Shown here: piece by piece, positions 1 through 7,337 of the stretch | Numbering within the stretch: position 1 is the first letter of the stretch | Layout: every line of letters starts with the position of its first letter | From: Bacteroidales bacterium | GTDB lineage: Bacteria; Bacteroidota; Bacteroidia; Bacteroidales; P3 | Assembly: GCA_017646685.1 (NCBI GenBank) | Contig: JAGCLZ010000017.1 | Coordinates: 1-38,749 of the forward strand | Reading direction: 5' to 3' | DNA length: 38,749 nucleotides | Notes under the pieces: model-generated | Seen by the model: the letters and a program-made list of their open reading frames with translations, nothing else | Database searches by the model: none | Told to the model about the DNA's origin: nothing | Translations under genes and position numbers: made by a program

Positions 1-30
1 CTCAGTCTCTTTTTTTCTCTTTTTTAAAAT

Positions 31-76
31 ATATACCGCTAACCACGCTAACCACGCTAACCGATAACCCCTTTAC
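31..76 (+). repeat. Left copy of border inverted repeat
   Basis: It starts ATATACCGCTAACC, continues with two further ACGCTAACC units and ends near GATAACCCC. The reverse complement of 4585-4629 reads almost the same, with the second and third units slightly changed. The pair therefore faces inward around the three-gene block. Whether this is a transposon end or a genome-wide repeat cannot be decided from one window. Confidence 0.6.
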
Positions 77-80
77 TGTA

Positions 81-138
81 AAGTCTACAAGTCTTAAAGA
101 TTACTTGTAGTCTTGTTGTCTCGTAGTCTTGTTGTCCC
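81..138 (+). repeat. Octamer-register repeat, copy 1
   Basis: The stretch divides exactly into 8-base units: AAGTCTAC, AAGTCTTA, AAGATTAC, TTGTAGTC, TTGTTGTC, TCGTAGTC, TTGTTGTC, then CC. The left half is close to the reverse complement of the right half, so 81-114 can fold as a 12-bp stem with one T-T mismatch around a loop of about 10 bases. Related copies lie at 1867-1916, 4502-4575 and 4643-4689. No reading frame of note crosses it. Confidence 0.7.
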
Positions 139-233
139 AAAAACAATAAAAAAAAGGATATATGTGATACACCTCTACCATTGATTTTGTGTATTTTAGA
201 CTGTATTTTTCCATTTATGAAAAAAAATCTTCA

Positions 234-306
234 AAATCTTTCCAATTTTGTGAAAAAAAATATTCCGCAAATGGTTAAAGAGATGTAAGGATTGATAAAA
301 TATAAA
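234..306 (+). promoter_or_regulatory. Leader block shared with the HAD gene
   Basis: Two segments, 234-254 and 281-306, are nearly identical to 1233-1253 and 1279-1304 upstream of the next gene, with similar spacing to each start codon. The first contains CAATTTTG, one base from the Bacteroidota -7 consensus TAnnTTTG, but no clear TTG lies 19-21 bases upstream. The duplication suggests a shared promoter or leader. Its exact role is inferred. The rest of 139-323 is AT-rich with nothing else recognisable. Confidence 0.45.
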
Positions 307-323
307 TTTTAAAATATAAAAAG

Positions 324-1163
324 ATGAATAACAAGGTTTTAAAAAGTTCAAAAGTAGAGAATGTAAATTGGTCAAAAGTAGAGAATGTAAATTGGTCAAA
401 AGTAGAGAATGTAAATTGGTCAAAAGTAGAGAATGTAAATTGGTTGAAGATGGAAAATTACAGCGGTAGAAACGTGATTGCCTTTAGTAAAGGAGAGCTA
501 AAGTGGAATGGTGTTGAATTGCGACTTAGCAATATGTGTACGAGTCCCATCAAGTTGGGTGATTTGGAATTTCAATCGGCCGAGGCTGCATATATAGCTT
601 GCGGTTTTGATGGAAGAATACCACAAGCTACTGAAATTCAACACAAAATAGCTAGCATGAATAATGGTATGATGGTGAAAAGAAAGTATAGGTTTAAGAA
701 AGAGTATGAATGGTTGGAAACAAATGGTATGCATCAATCGATTTGGAGATTGGAGTTGATGTTGTGGCTGAATTGGCAAAAATGTTTGAAGGATAGAGAT
801 TTTAGAAACAGACTACTCTCGATACCAGATAGTTATGTAATTGTAGAGAATCAAAATCGAATTTTGCGAGACAAAGGTCGTTGGGGTTGTAAAAATAAGG
901 AGGCACAATTGGAGTGTGATAGAATTATGAAAGAGCTTGAATCTGTGGCAGATGAAGTGGGTTTGAGTAAGAAGGAAATAGAAAATAGGGCTGAACTTGG
1001 TAGTTGGAAGAAAGGCACTTGGGTAGGTAGAAATTATCAGGGTAAGATATTGATGGAATGTCGCCGTGCGTTGCGGGAGGGTACGCTTCCTAGGATAAAT
1101 ATTGACGATTTGAATAAGGCGGATATATATATTTTGGGTAAAAAAGTTAAGTTTGAGTTGTAA
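324..1163 (+). CDS. NADAR-family (YbiA-like, DUF1768) protein with N-terminal octapeptide repeats
   Basis: This 279-residue protein matches the NADAR fold by motif. It has a LSN segment near residue 68, an SAEAAY helix at 85-90 (the family's SE..aQA position), YVIVEN at 171-176 followed by RWG at 186-188, and the closing GRNYQGKILMECR at 235-247. NADAR proteins act on ADP-ribose linkages or NAD-derived metabolites, and some reverse ADP-ribosylation of DNA guanine. About 45 residues between RWG and the closing motif form a charged insertion. Residues 9-40 are four identical copies of SKVENVNW, encoded by perfect 24-bp repeats. An ATG at residue 43 (position 450) is an alternative start that would leave the repeats untranslated. 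The gene is followed by a terminator and then a HAD phosphatase gene. Substrate is unknown. Confidence 0.75.
   Translation: MNNKVLKSSKVENVNWSKVENVNWSKVENVNWSKVENVNWLKMENYSGRNVIAFSKGELKWNGVELRLSNMCTSPIKLGDLEFQSAEAAYIACGFDGRIPQATEIQHKIASMNNGMMVKRKYRFKKEYEWLETNGMHQSIWRLELMLWLNWQKCLKDRDFRNRLLSIPDSYVIVENQNRILRDKGRWGCKNKEAQLECDRIMKELESVADEVGLSKKEIENRAELGSWKKGTWVGRNYQGKILMECRRALREGTLPRINIDDLNKADIYILGKKVKFEL
348..443 (+). repeat. Four perfect 24-bp tandem repeats at the start of the NADAR gene
   Basis: The unit begins TCAAAAGTAGAG and ends AAATTGG. It occurs four times without a mismatch at 348, 372, 396 and 420, and a diverged fifth start follows. The length is a multiple of three, so copy-number change would alter protein length rather than frame. 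Confidence 0.9.
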
Positions 1164-1187
1164 AAAAATGTGTGTTTAACTTATGTA

Positions 1188-1213
1188 GGGGCGTATCGCA
1201 TACGCCCTTTTTT
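1188..1213 (+). terminator. Intrinsic terminator after the NADAR gene
   Basis: An 8-bp stem GGGCGTAT / ATACGCCC with a CGC loop is followed by six T. It sits 25 bases after the stop codon, so the HAD gene downstream probably has its own promoter. Confidence 0.85.
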
Positions 1214-1232
1214 AATACATCATGAATGAAAA

Positions 1233-1304
1233 AAATCTTTCCAATTTTGTGAATTTTCTGTGTGAATAGTGGTTAGGTAGATGTAAGAGTTGATAAAATA
1301 TAAA
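1233..1304 (+). promoter_or_regulatory. Leader block upstream of the HAD gene, duplicate of 234-306
   Basis: The segments 1233-1253 and 1279-1304 repeat the leader of the NADAR gene almost base for base, with a variable middle that keeps TGGTTA. It holds the same CAATTTTG near-match to the Bacteroidota -7 element. It follows the upstream terminator directly, which supports a promoter role. No transcription start can be proven here. Confidence 0.45.
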
Positions 1305-1324
1305 TATTAATTAAAGTACATATT

Positions 1325-1861
1325 ATGAAGAATATAAAAGTAATCATCTCGGATTTCGACCAAACTCTTTTGGACACAAAAAGCGTTGGAGCATTGCGTG
1401 CTCAGTCGGGAAAAATAAAGGAAGTGGTGTCTATCGCTAAAAATTTTGAGTTGTACCACGGGTGGCGAGAGGTGTTTGAAGGTTTAAAGGAAAGAAAAAT
1501 AACATTTGGGATACTCAGCCACGGTACAAAAACGTATCTCGAACCTTTGCTAAAGAGAAATAAAGTGCCTGCCGAGTTTTTGCTAAGTCGCTACGGTTTA
1601 TTTCAAAAATGGCCCAACCTTAAACCTGTCCCTAAGTCCGAACTGCTAGAGCAATCTTTGCAGTTACCTATTATGCAAGATATTAAGCGTGAGGAGATAC
1701 TATATATCGGCGACCAAGCTAACGATATTTCTCAGGCTCATAAGTTTGGATGTCGTGCTGCTGCTTGCATTTGGGACACCGAGGATAAGTTGGAGAATAT
1801 TTTTGCTCAAAACCCCGACCTCGTGCTAAACCACCCGACGGATATTCTTAGGGCAGTGTAG
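1325..1861 (+). CDS. HAD-superfamily hydrolase, phosphoglycolate phosphatase-like
   Basis: The 178-residue protein carries the haloacid dehalogenase motifs in order: motif I DFDQT with nucleophile Asp10 and acid/base Asp12, motif II Ser65 in ILSHGT, a motif III lysine near residue 100, and motif IV GDQAND at 129-134. The C-terminal NPDLVLNHPTDIL resembles the tail of Gph-type phosphatases. The space between motifs I and II is short, so the cap domain is small. It is likely a cytoplasmic phosphomonoesterase. The substrate is unknown. It lies 161 bases after the NADAR gene and shares its leader, so it may act on a phosphorylated ADP-ribose product, but that is only a guess from position. Confidence 0.8.
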   Translation: MKNIKVIISDFDQTLLDTKSVGALRAQSGKIKEVVSIAKNFELYHGWREVFEGLKERKITFGILSHGTKTYLEPLLKRNKVPAEFLLSRYGLFQKWPNLKPVPKSELLEQSLQLPIMQDIKREEILYIGDQANDISQAHKFGCRAAACIWDTEDKLENIFAQNPDLVLNHPTDILRAV

Positions 1862-1866
1862 ACCCC

Positions 1867-1916
1867 AAGTCCACAAGTCTTAAAGATTACTCGTTGTCTC
1901 GTTGTCTTATTGTCCC
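1867..1916 (+). repeat. Octamer-register repeat, copy 2
   Basis: It reads in 8-base units AAGTCCAC, AAGTCTTA, AAGATTAC, TCGTTGTC, TCGTTGTC, TTATTGTC, then CC. It begins six bases after the HAD stop codon and is related to the copies at 81-138, 4502-4575 and 4643-4689. The hairpin potential is weaker here because the right half is more diverged. Confidence 0.65.
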
Positions 1917-1918
1917 AA

Positions 1919-1952
1919 CATTTTGTGAAAAAAATATTTTTAAAATGGTTTT
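1919..1952 (+). promoter_or_regulatory. Partial third copy of the leader block
   Basis: TTTTGTGAAAAAAATATT followed by AAATGGTT repeats the part of the NADAR leader at 246-276. It lies 27 bases before the primase-helicase start. Here TTAATTTG differs by one base from TAnnTTTG. Confidence 0.35.
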
Positions 1953-1978
1953 TAATTTGAAATAAACATATCATATAT

Positions 1979-4468
1979 ATGATTTATAATATAAAAAATA
2001 AATCTGAGGGAGTGGTGAAGAACAGTAGCCAACCCTCGCAGGAAGAAAAAAGCAGTGTGGTCAGGTTCTTGACCAACAGGAGTAAACAAGGAGTAAGAGC
2101 TACCTTGGAGATGTTCGAAAATGATACCCAAAGTGCTCAAGTGCAGCAAGTATGCCAACAATTGGCAGAGCTTGACCCTGCTGCCGAAGACTACCAATCT
2201 CGCAAAACCAATCTTAAAGCTCAGTTGCCTTTGTATGCCTATTGTGGTTATAATGAGGCAGATAACAGAAGCGAAGAGTTTGTAAGTAATGGCAACGTGA
2301 TTATAGACCTTGATGGTCTGGAGAAGGAAACATTGGAGAACTGCAACCAGCTGGTCAAGAAGTGGAACGTGGCTACCAAGGCTCAAAAACTTTTGCTACT
2401 GCACCTAACGCCTAGTGGTAGAGGATTGCGAGTAGTGTTTCGTGGTAATCCCGAGTGGGATATGGTTCAAAATCAGCTTCAGTTTGCTAAGGAAACGGGT
2501 ATAGCCGCAAGTTTATTGGACACTGCCGTAAAGGATTTTAAACGACTAAGCTACATAGTGCCAGATAGTTATATATATTACATAAATAGAGATATGCTTT
2601 TTGGTGCTCCAGGCGAACCTTTGAAAGAGTATAAACACAATGCCGATACTACTACGGCAAGAGAAGTTAGTAGTACTAATAATAATTTATTAATCAATAT
2701 TTTAATGAAAAAAAATTCTACAATTGAAATTAATCGAGAGCTTGTTGACAACTATTTCAATAAGCACGGGTACAAGAGGAGGCAAGGACAACGCCACAAC
2801 GCCGATTTAGAGTTCGGTCGTACATTGAAGTATTATAATGTGCCTGAAAATGAGATAGGTGAATACTATCGATACTATATAAGTAAGTATGCCTCAGAGG
2901 GTATACTTGAGGGTGATGACCCTATAGAGACTCGTGAGGGATATGATGCTGTACTATGGGGGTATAATCATAATACTGCCCAAGATTCTGAACCTGAAGC
3001 ATGTACAACTACGCCAACAAATTGTGCAGAGCATACTTCGGATGCTGTGGCCCCGTTCTACCATTGTTCGTGGCAACAGCTTGAGAATGACTTCAATAAC
3101 ACGGCTTTCCTTGTTGACGAACTAAACAAGATAAAGCTGCCAAAGGCGATGGAAGCTACATTGAAACCAATTGTGAAAGATGAACGCCAAATGGCATCAA
3201 CTATACCTTCGTTCTTTGCAATATACACTGCTGCAAGTACTTATATGAATCATACTACATATACTACATCACAAGAGGGTGATAAGAAACGCATTGCGTT
3301 GAATACACTTGTAAGTGGTTCATTTGCAAGCGGTAAAGGTAATATCGAAAAAATAGTTCGCTTGTGGTCAAAAAAACTTCGAGAAGAAACTCGTAAATAT
3401 GAAGTCGCTCATAAAGAATGGAAGAAAGCAGTAAAAAGAGCTGAAAAAAATGGTGAAGAACTTGATTTGCCTGAACCTGTCAATCCTACTCTCTTTATGG
3501 GTGGTGATATAACTGAAGCTGCCATTAAGCACGTGCTGGAAAGAAGTAATGGGTATCGGTTGCTTACTTATACGAGTGAAGTAGATAGTGTGGGTAAAAA
3601 TAAATCGAACTTTTCGTTGAGTACAGCTACGTTGCGAAAACTATATGACAGTGAGAACCTTGACTATTCAAGAGCGGGTAATGCTCAGAATAAAGTAGGA
3701 GAATGGGATAACGACCAAACTCACACTGTGCCAGGGCTGGCCAACTATATCTTTTGTGGTACTCCTATGGCTATAGCTAAGTTTTGCCCAATGGAGAGTG
3801 CAGAAGATGGTACAGCATCCAGACAGATATTGTGCGAAATAGAAGATGTAGTTTTTGGTAAAAAACCTCTGGATTATCCTTACAATTACGTAGATAATCT
3901 GAAAGTAATAGACCCCGTTTGTAATGCTCTATTTAAGTGGGATGGTAATATGTATGTTCAGGAACTTGTAGAGCTTATGTATGATTGGGATGCTCAATGG
4001 ACTGATTATGCACGTGCTATAAACGATGTAGCTGTTGATAAACTTAAACGTCGAGCTTCGGAGCTTGGGTTGCGTATAGCATTAACGGACTATGCTGTCA
4101 AAGCTATCGAGGCTGGATATACTTTTAGTGGTGGTAGTTATAAGAAGAAAGGTAAAGCGTGTACTGCTCCTAAAGTATCGGAAGATACTAAGAATCTATT
4201 TATATTTGCGTCTAACTATATAATGATGAAGCAGATAAAATATTATGGTGCTCGTGTAAGAGAGATAAGTAAAAAAGCTATAGATTATTATACATATAGT
4301 GCATCAGTTGCTAAGGGTGGTTATTTTGATAAACTTCCTGAGATATTTACGGATGATGATATGGCTATATATTATAGAAGTAAAGGAAGTAGGAAAGTAG
4401 CACGTTGTAAATGGAATAAGCACAATATGATAAAGAATTTAGGTGATGGTAGGTATCAGAAGATATAA
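1979..4468 (+). CDS. Primase-helicase: BT4734-like (VirE N-terminal) primase domain plus DUF3987 helicase-like domain
   Basis: This 829-residue protein has an N-terminal primase-polymerase-like module. It shows IIDLDGL at 108-114, TPSGRGLRVVF at 144-154 and a DTAVKDFKRLSY segment from 181, the usual acidic, SGxG and Asp motifs of the family. A helical PriCT-like segment around 255-330 joins it to a DUF3987 region with a P-loop-like GSFASGKGN at 447-455 and a possible Walker B LLTYTSEVD at 528-536. Such proteins are expected to prime and unwind DNA, but that role is known from the family, not shown here. No replication partner (integrase, HU-like protein, amidase) follows, although these genes often have such neighbours in Bacteroides. 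A terminator follows immediately. Confidence 0.8.
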   Translation: MIYNIKNKSEGVVKNSSQPSQEEKSSVVRFLTNRSKQGVRATLEMFENDTQSAQVQQVCQQLAELDPAAEDYQSRKTNLKAQLPLYAYCGYNEADNRSEEFVSNGNVIIDLDGLEKETLENCNQLVKKWNVATKAQKLLLLHLTPSGRGLRVVFRGNPEWDMVQNQLQFAKETGIAASLLDTAVKDFKRLSYIVPDSYIYYINRDMLFGAPGEPLKEYKHNADTTTAREVSSTNNNLLINILMKKNSTIEINRELVDNYFNKHGYKRRQGQRHNADLEFGRTLKYYNVPENEIGEYYRYYISKYASEGILEGDDPIETREGYDAVLWGYNHNTAQDSEPEACTTTPTNCAEHTSDAVAPFYHCSWQQLENDFNNTAFLVDELNKIKLPKAMEATLKPIVKDERQMASTIPSFFAIYTAASTYMNHTTYTTSQEGDKKRIALNTLVSGSFASGKGNIEKIVRLWSKKLREETRKYEVAHKEWKKAVKRAEKNGEELDLPEPVNPTLFMGGDITEAAIKHVLERSNGYRLLTYTSEVDSVGKNKSNFSLSTATLRKLYDSENLDYSRAGNAQNKVGEWDNDQTHTVPGLANYIFCGTPMAIAKFCPMESAEDGTASRQILCEIEDVVFGKKPLDYPYNYVDNLKVIDPVCNALFKWDGNMYVQELVELMYDWDAQWTDYARAINDVAVDKLKRRASELGLRIALTDYAVKAIEAGYTFSGGSYKKKGKACTAPKVSEDTKNLFIFASNYIMMKQIKYYGARVREISKKAIDYYTYSASVAKGGYFDKLPEIFTDDDMAIYYRSKGSRKVARCKWNKHNMIKNLGDGRYQKI

Positions 4469-4475
4469 CCATGGA

Positions 4476-4502
4476 GGGGCGAATGCGATTCGCCCTTTTT
4501 TG
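4476..4502 (+). terminator. Intrinsic terminator after the primase-helicase gene
   Basis: Stem GGGCGAAT / ATTCGCCC with a GCG loop, followed by at least six T. It is built like the terminator at 1188-1213. Confidence 0.85.
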
Positions 4503-4575
4503 TGTCTACAAGTCCACAAGTCTTAAAGTCTTAAAGATTACTTGTAGTCTCGTAGTCTTGTTGTCTTGTTGTCCC
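4502..4575 (+). repeat. Octamer-register repeat, copy 3
   Basis: This is the longest copy, nine 8-base units from 4502: GTGTCTAC, AAGTCCAC, AAGTCTTA twice, AAGATTAC, TTGTAGTC, TCGTAGTC and TTGTTGTC twice, then CC. Compared with copy 1 it has an extra AAGTCTTA unit, so the family varies by whole octamers. Confidence 0.7.
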
Positions 4576-4584
4576 TAATTCCGT

Positions 4585-4629
4585 GTAGGGGTTAACGGTT
4601 AACGGAGGTTAGCGAGGTTAGCGGTATAT
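4585..4629 (-). repeat. Right copy of border inverted repeat
   Basis: Read on the minus strand it starts ATATACCGCTAACC and ends near GTTAACCCC, matching 31-76 with a few substitutions and one-base length differences. It lies between octamer repeat copies 3 and 4. Confidence 0.6.
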
Positions 4630-4642
4630 GTTTTTTTGTCGA

Positions 4643-4689
4643 AAGTCTACAAGTCCACAAGTAACTCGTTGTCTTGTTGCCTTGTTGTC
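4643..4689 (+). repeat. Octamer-register repeat, copy 4
   Basis: Units AAGTCTAC, AAGTCCAC, a 7-base AAGTAAC, TCGTTGTC, TTGTTGCC and TTGTTGTC are followed by a T run. It lies outside the right border repeat and ends 27 bases from the 3' end of plsY. Confidence 0.65.
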
Positions 4690-4716
4690 TTTTTTTGTTT
4701 GTGACGTATATTACCC

Positions 4717-5361
4717 CTACTCGGTTTTCTTGAATTGAAATTTCTTTTCCTCGCCACGCACCAATCGTCCGATATTTTTGCGATGGGTAATAACAATGAA
4801 TATTGCCACTCCCAAGGCAAAAAAGAAGAGTATGAGATGAAAATCTTCGGTGCGGTACACCGCATTGAGGGTGTATACCACGGGGAAACATACAGCGGCA
4901 GTAATGCTACCAAGTGATATGTATCGCCAAATCAAGAATACTACCACAAAGATAATCAGAAGGATAAGAAAAATATCGTGATACAGATATATAAGTACTC
5001 CAAGCATTGTGGCCACGCCTTTTCCGCCACGAAACTGTTCGTACACAGGAAACACGTGCCCAAGCACCACTGCTGCCGCTGATGCTATACCAAAGAGTTC
5101 CATTTCGCTACCTTCGAGAAAGGCTTGCACAAAAATACTGCTCAACCATAGGGCGAACCATCCTTTCAACACATCGATTACAAACACTATGATGCCTGCC
5201 CGTAGTCCAAGTACACGTATGGTGTTGGTGCTTCCAGCGTTGCAACTACCTTTGGTGCGAACATCCACACCGTAAAATATTCGGCCTATCCATATCGACG
5301 GACTGATGCTGCCTATCAGATAACTAACCATCAATCCCAATGCTATACATACTATTTCCAT
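4717..5361 (-). CDS. plsY: Glycerol-3-phosphate acyltransferase PlsY
   Basis: PlsY transfers an acyl group from acyl-phosphate to sn-glycerol-3-phosphate, making lysophosphatidate for membrane phospholipids. The 214-residue protein is of normal length and strongly hydrophobic, with several membrane segments. The conserved motifs are visible: GSCNAGSTNTIRVLG in the first third, VLKGWFA, and GHVFPVYEQFRGGKGVAT in the middle. The ATG at 5361 opens directly onto the first membrane helix. It stands alone on the minus strand, divergent from mtaB, with a TATCTTTG promoter box about 170 bases upstream. Confidence 0.95.
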   Translation of the reverse strand: MEIVCIALGLMVSYLIGSISPSIWIGRIFYGVDVRTKGSCNAGSTNTIRVLGLRAGIIVFVIDVLKGWFALWLSSIFVQAFLEGSEMELFGIASAAAVVLGHVFPVYEQFRGGKGVATMLGVLIYLYHDIFLILLIIFVVVFLIWRYISLGSITAAVCFPVVYTLNAVYRTEDFHLILFFFALGVAIFIVITHRKNIGRLVRGEEKKFQFKKTE

Positions 5362-5533
5362 TGTCGTTTATTATTTTATTTTTCGGCTGTGAGTTTTTTA
5401 GTACTACGAGATTTTTGGTTCATTTTCATCTTCCAAGGCTGTACCATCGGAAATGGTATTTTAATAATACCTTTTCAAAAAAAGAAACTCATTACCCATT
5501 ACTCTATACCCACTACTTCTATTATAGATTTTG

Positions 5534-5563
5534 CAAAGATACGACTTTTTTTAGTATTGACAG
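5534..5563 (-). promoter_or_regulatory. Bacteroidota-type promoter for plsY
   Basis: On the minus strand, TATCTTTG (5534-5541) fits the -7 consensus TAnnTTTG exactly. CTG at 5561-5563 lies 19 bases upstream, one base from the -33 TTG. The rest of 5362-5700 is AT-rich and holds no supported gene. Confidence 0.6.
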
Positions 5564-5616
5564 ACATATTTTGGAATTAAAATCGAAAAATATTATTTTT
5601 ATTGCATTTTTATTGC

Positions 5617-5624
5617 TAATTTTG
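5617..5624 (+). promoter_or_regulatory. Candidate -7 box for mtaB
   Basis: TAATTTTG matches TAnnTTTG and lies 76 bases before the mtaB ATG. No good TTG is present 19-21 bases upstream, so the call rests on the -7 box alone. Confidence 0.4.
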
Positions 5625-5700
5625 CATTGGCGTTGCTGTTTCTGAAACAGTAATAAACACATTGTAAAACAATAGGATATACACAGAAAAGAATAATACG

Positions 5701-6993
5701 ATGAACACAGTGGCGATACATACATTGGGGTGTAAGATGAACTTTGCCGAGTCTAGCGATTTGGTACGCAAGTTTGTGAAACATGGATTCCGTGTGGTGG
5801 ATTTTAAAGAGAAAGCGGATGTTTATATCATCAACACCTGTACCGTTACGTCATTGGCCGAAAAGAAATGCCGCAGTATGATACGCAATGCCATCCATAC
5901 CAACCCCTCGGCAATAGTTGCTGCCGTTGGATGTTTTGCACAAAACAATGCCGAAGAGATTTCAAAGATTGAGGGTGTGGACTATATACTTGGCAACGCC
6001 GATAAGCACAAGCTACTCGATTACATCCTTAATCCTACTTGTACCAACCACACCAAGGTGCTACCCATGGGCAATGACGATGAGTTTGTTCCCTCCTACT
6101 CTACAGGCGACCGCACACGGGCGTTTTTCAAAGTGCAAGACGGTTGCAACTACTTTTGCTCCTACTGTGCTATACCTTTTGCAAGAGGGCGAAACCGCAG
6201 CATGAACGTGAAGGACACTGTAGCAATGGCATGGGAAATAGCCAACAGAGGCATGAAAGAGGTGGTGCTTACAGGTATAAATACGGGCGAGTTTGGTTCG
6301 CAGCATGGCGAAACGTTTTTCGACCTTGTAAAGGCATTGGACGAAGTTACGCCCATCAGTCGATACCGCATAAGTAGCATAGAACCAAACCTTATCACCG
6401 ACGAGATGATTGACTACATAGCCCACAGCCGTGCTTTCCTGCCCCACTTTCATATTCCCTTACAAGCAGGTAGCAACGAGGTGCTACAACTAATGAACCG
6501 ACGCTACACCACAGAGCTATATGCCCAAAAAGTAATGAAGATAAAGGAGGTGATGCCTCATGCCTGCATTGCCTGCGACATTATTGCAGGTTTTACGGGC
6601 GAAACCGACCAACTGTTTGACGATGCCTGCCGCTTTGTGGAGAGCTTACCAATATCGTACCTCCACGTGTTTACCTACAGCGAACGCCCCAACACAAAAT
6701 CATTATCCCATACAGGCAAAGTACCTGTAAACCAACGCAGAGAACGCAGCAGAATACTACACGAAATATCACAAAAGAAAAAGACAGAATTTTACCGTGA
6801 AAACGAACAGCAGCAACGTACAGTGCTGTGGGAAAGTGACCGCCATGGTACATACATGCAGGGATTTACGGACAACTACATTAAGGTACGTACACCTTAC
6901 AACGAGATGCTCGTAAACCAAATAACCCCTGCCCTACTAACCCAACTCCACAACATTGACGGCGATGATGTGTTCGACTGCGAAATAATATGA
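5701..6993 (+). CDS. mtaB: tRNA t6A37 methylthiotransferase MtaB
   Basis: MtaB is a radical-SAM enzyme that adds a methylthio group to N6-threonylcarbamoyladenosine at tRNA position 37 (ms2t6A). The 430-residue protein has the N-terminal UPF0004 domain with cluster cysteines Cys11, Cys47 and Cys78. The radical-SAM motif CNYFCSYC gives Cys149, Cys153 and Cys156. A C-terminal TRAM-like stretch follows about residue 370. The opening TLGCKMNFAES separates it from MiaB and RimO. It is monocistronic, with a promoter box upstream and a strong terminator downstream. Confidence 0.93.
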   Translation: MNTVAIHTLGCKMNFAESSDLVRKFVKHGFRVVDFKEKADVYIINTCTVTSLAEKKCRSMIRNAIHTNPSAIVAAVGCFAQNNAEEISKIEGVDYILGNADKHKLLDYILNPTCTNHTKVLPMGNDDEFVPSYSTGDRTRAFFKVQDGCNYFCSYCAIPFARGRNRSMNVKDTVAMAWEIANRGMKEVVLTGINTGEFGSQHGETFFDLVKALDEVTPISRYRISSIEPNLITDEMIDYIAHSRAFLPHFHIPLQAGSNEVLQLMNRRYTTELYAQKVMKIKEVMPHACIACDIIAGFTGETDQLFDDACRFVESLPISYLHVFTYSERPNTKSLSHTGKVPVNQRRERSRILHEISQKKKTEFYRENEQQQRTVLWESDRHGTYMQGFTDNYIKVRTPYNEMLVNQITPALLTQLHNIDGDDVFDCEII

Positions 6994-7030
6994 TAATATC
7001 CATTCATCCATAATTTAACATCCTAACTAA

Positions 7031-7058
7031 AGGGGCGTATCCCACGCCCCTTTTTTTT
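7031..7058 (+). terminator. Intrinsic terminator after mtaB
   Basis: Stem GGGGCGT / ACGCCCC with a five-base loop, followed by eight T, 37 bases after the mtaB stop. Confidence 0.85.
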
Positions 7059-7337
7059 CATTTACATTTCCATTAAACCTTCATTCAAACGAAAAGACAT
7101 TATTTAAACAACTGACATACTAATAGATTATTTTCTCACTCTACATTTACTACATTATCGTATTTGCACATTTTTTCAACAAAAAGTATTCGCAAAAAAC
7201 AAACGCACAATAGAATATTTATACATTTTAATATTTTTTATGAAATATATTTTATACACATTATGAATCATTTTGCGTTATATAGGGTCAAATAGGCATA
7301 TGTAAAAAACAAAACTACAATAATCAATAATGCACCT
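7059..7337 (+). other. AT-rich intergenic leader before the secreted protein gene
   Basis: No supported open frame or RNA gene is visible. TCATTTTG near 7268 is one base from the Bacteroidota -7 consensus and could start the transcript of the next gene about 60 bases upstream of its ATG. Confidence 0.35.

Larger units (their letters stand above)
31..4629. mobile_element. Candidate repeat-bordered accessory module (NADAR, HAD, primase-helicase)
   Basis: Three same-strand genes lie between imperfect inverted repeats at 31-76 and 4585-4629. No transposase, integrase or relaxase is visible inside, and no target-site duplication can be shown because the left flank is only 30 bases. The 829-aa primase/DUF3987 protein belongs to a type common in Bacteroidales mobile and accessory regions. 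The block ends just before the housekeeping gene plsY. Mobility is an inference from repeat borders and gene content. The borders could equally be members of a dispersed intergenic repeat family. Confidence 0.35.

Noticed and set aside
196-423. Minus-strand frame with MTNLHSLLL repeats
   Set aside because: It is the antisense of the 24-bp repeats in the NADAR gene and extends only into AT-rich leader; no gene-like features.
5340-5645. Plus-strand frame in the plsY-mtaB spacer
   Set aside because: It is Phe/Tyr-rich low-complexity translation of AT-rich spacer and covers both promoter boxes.
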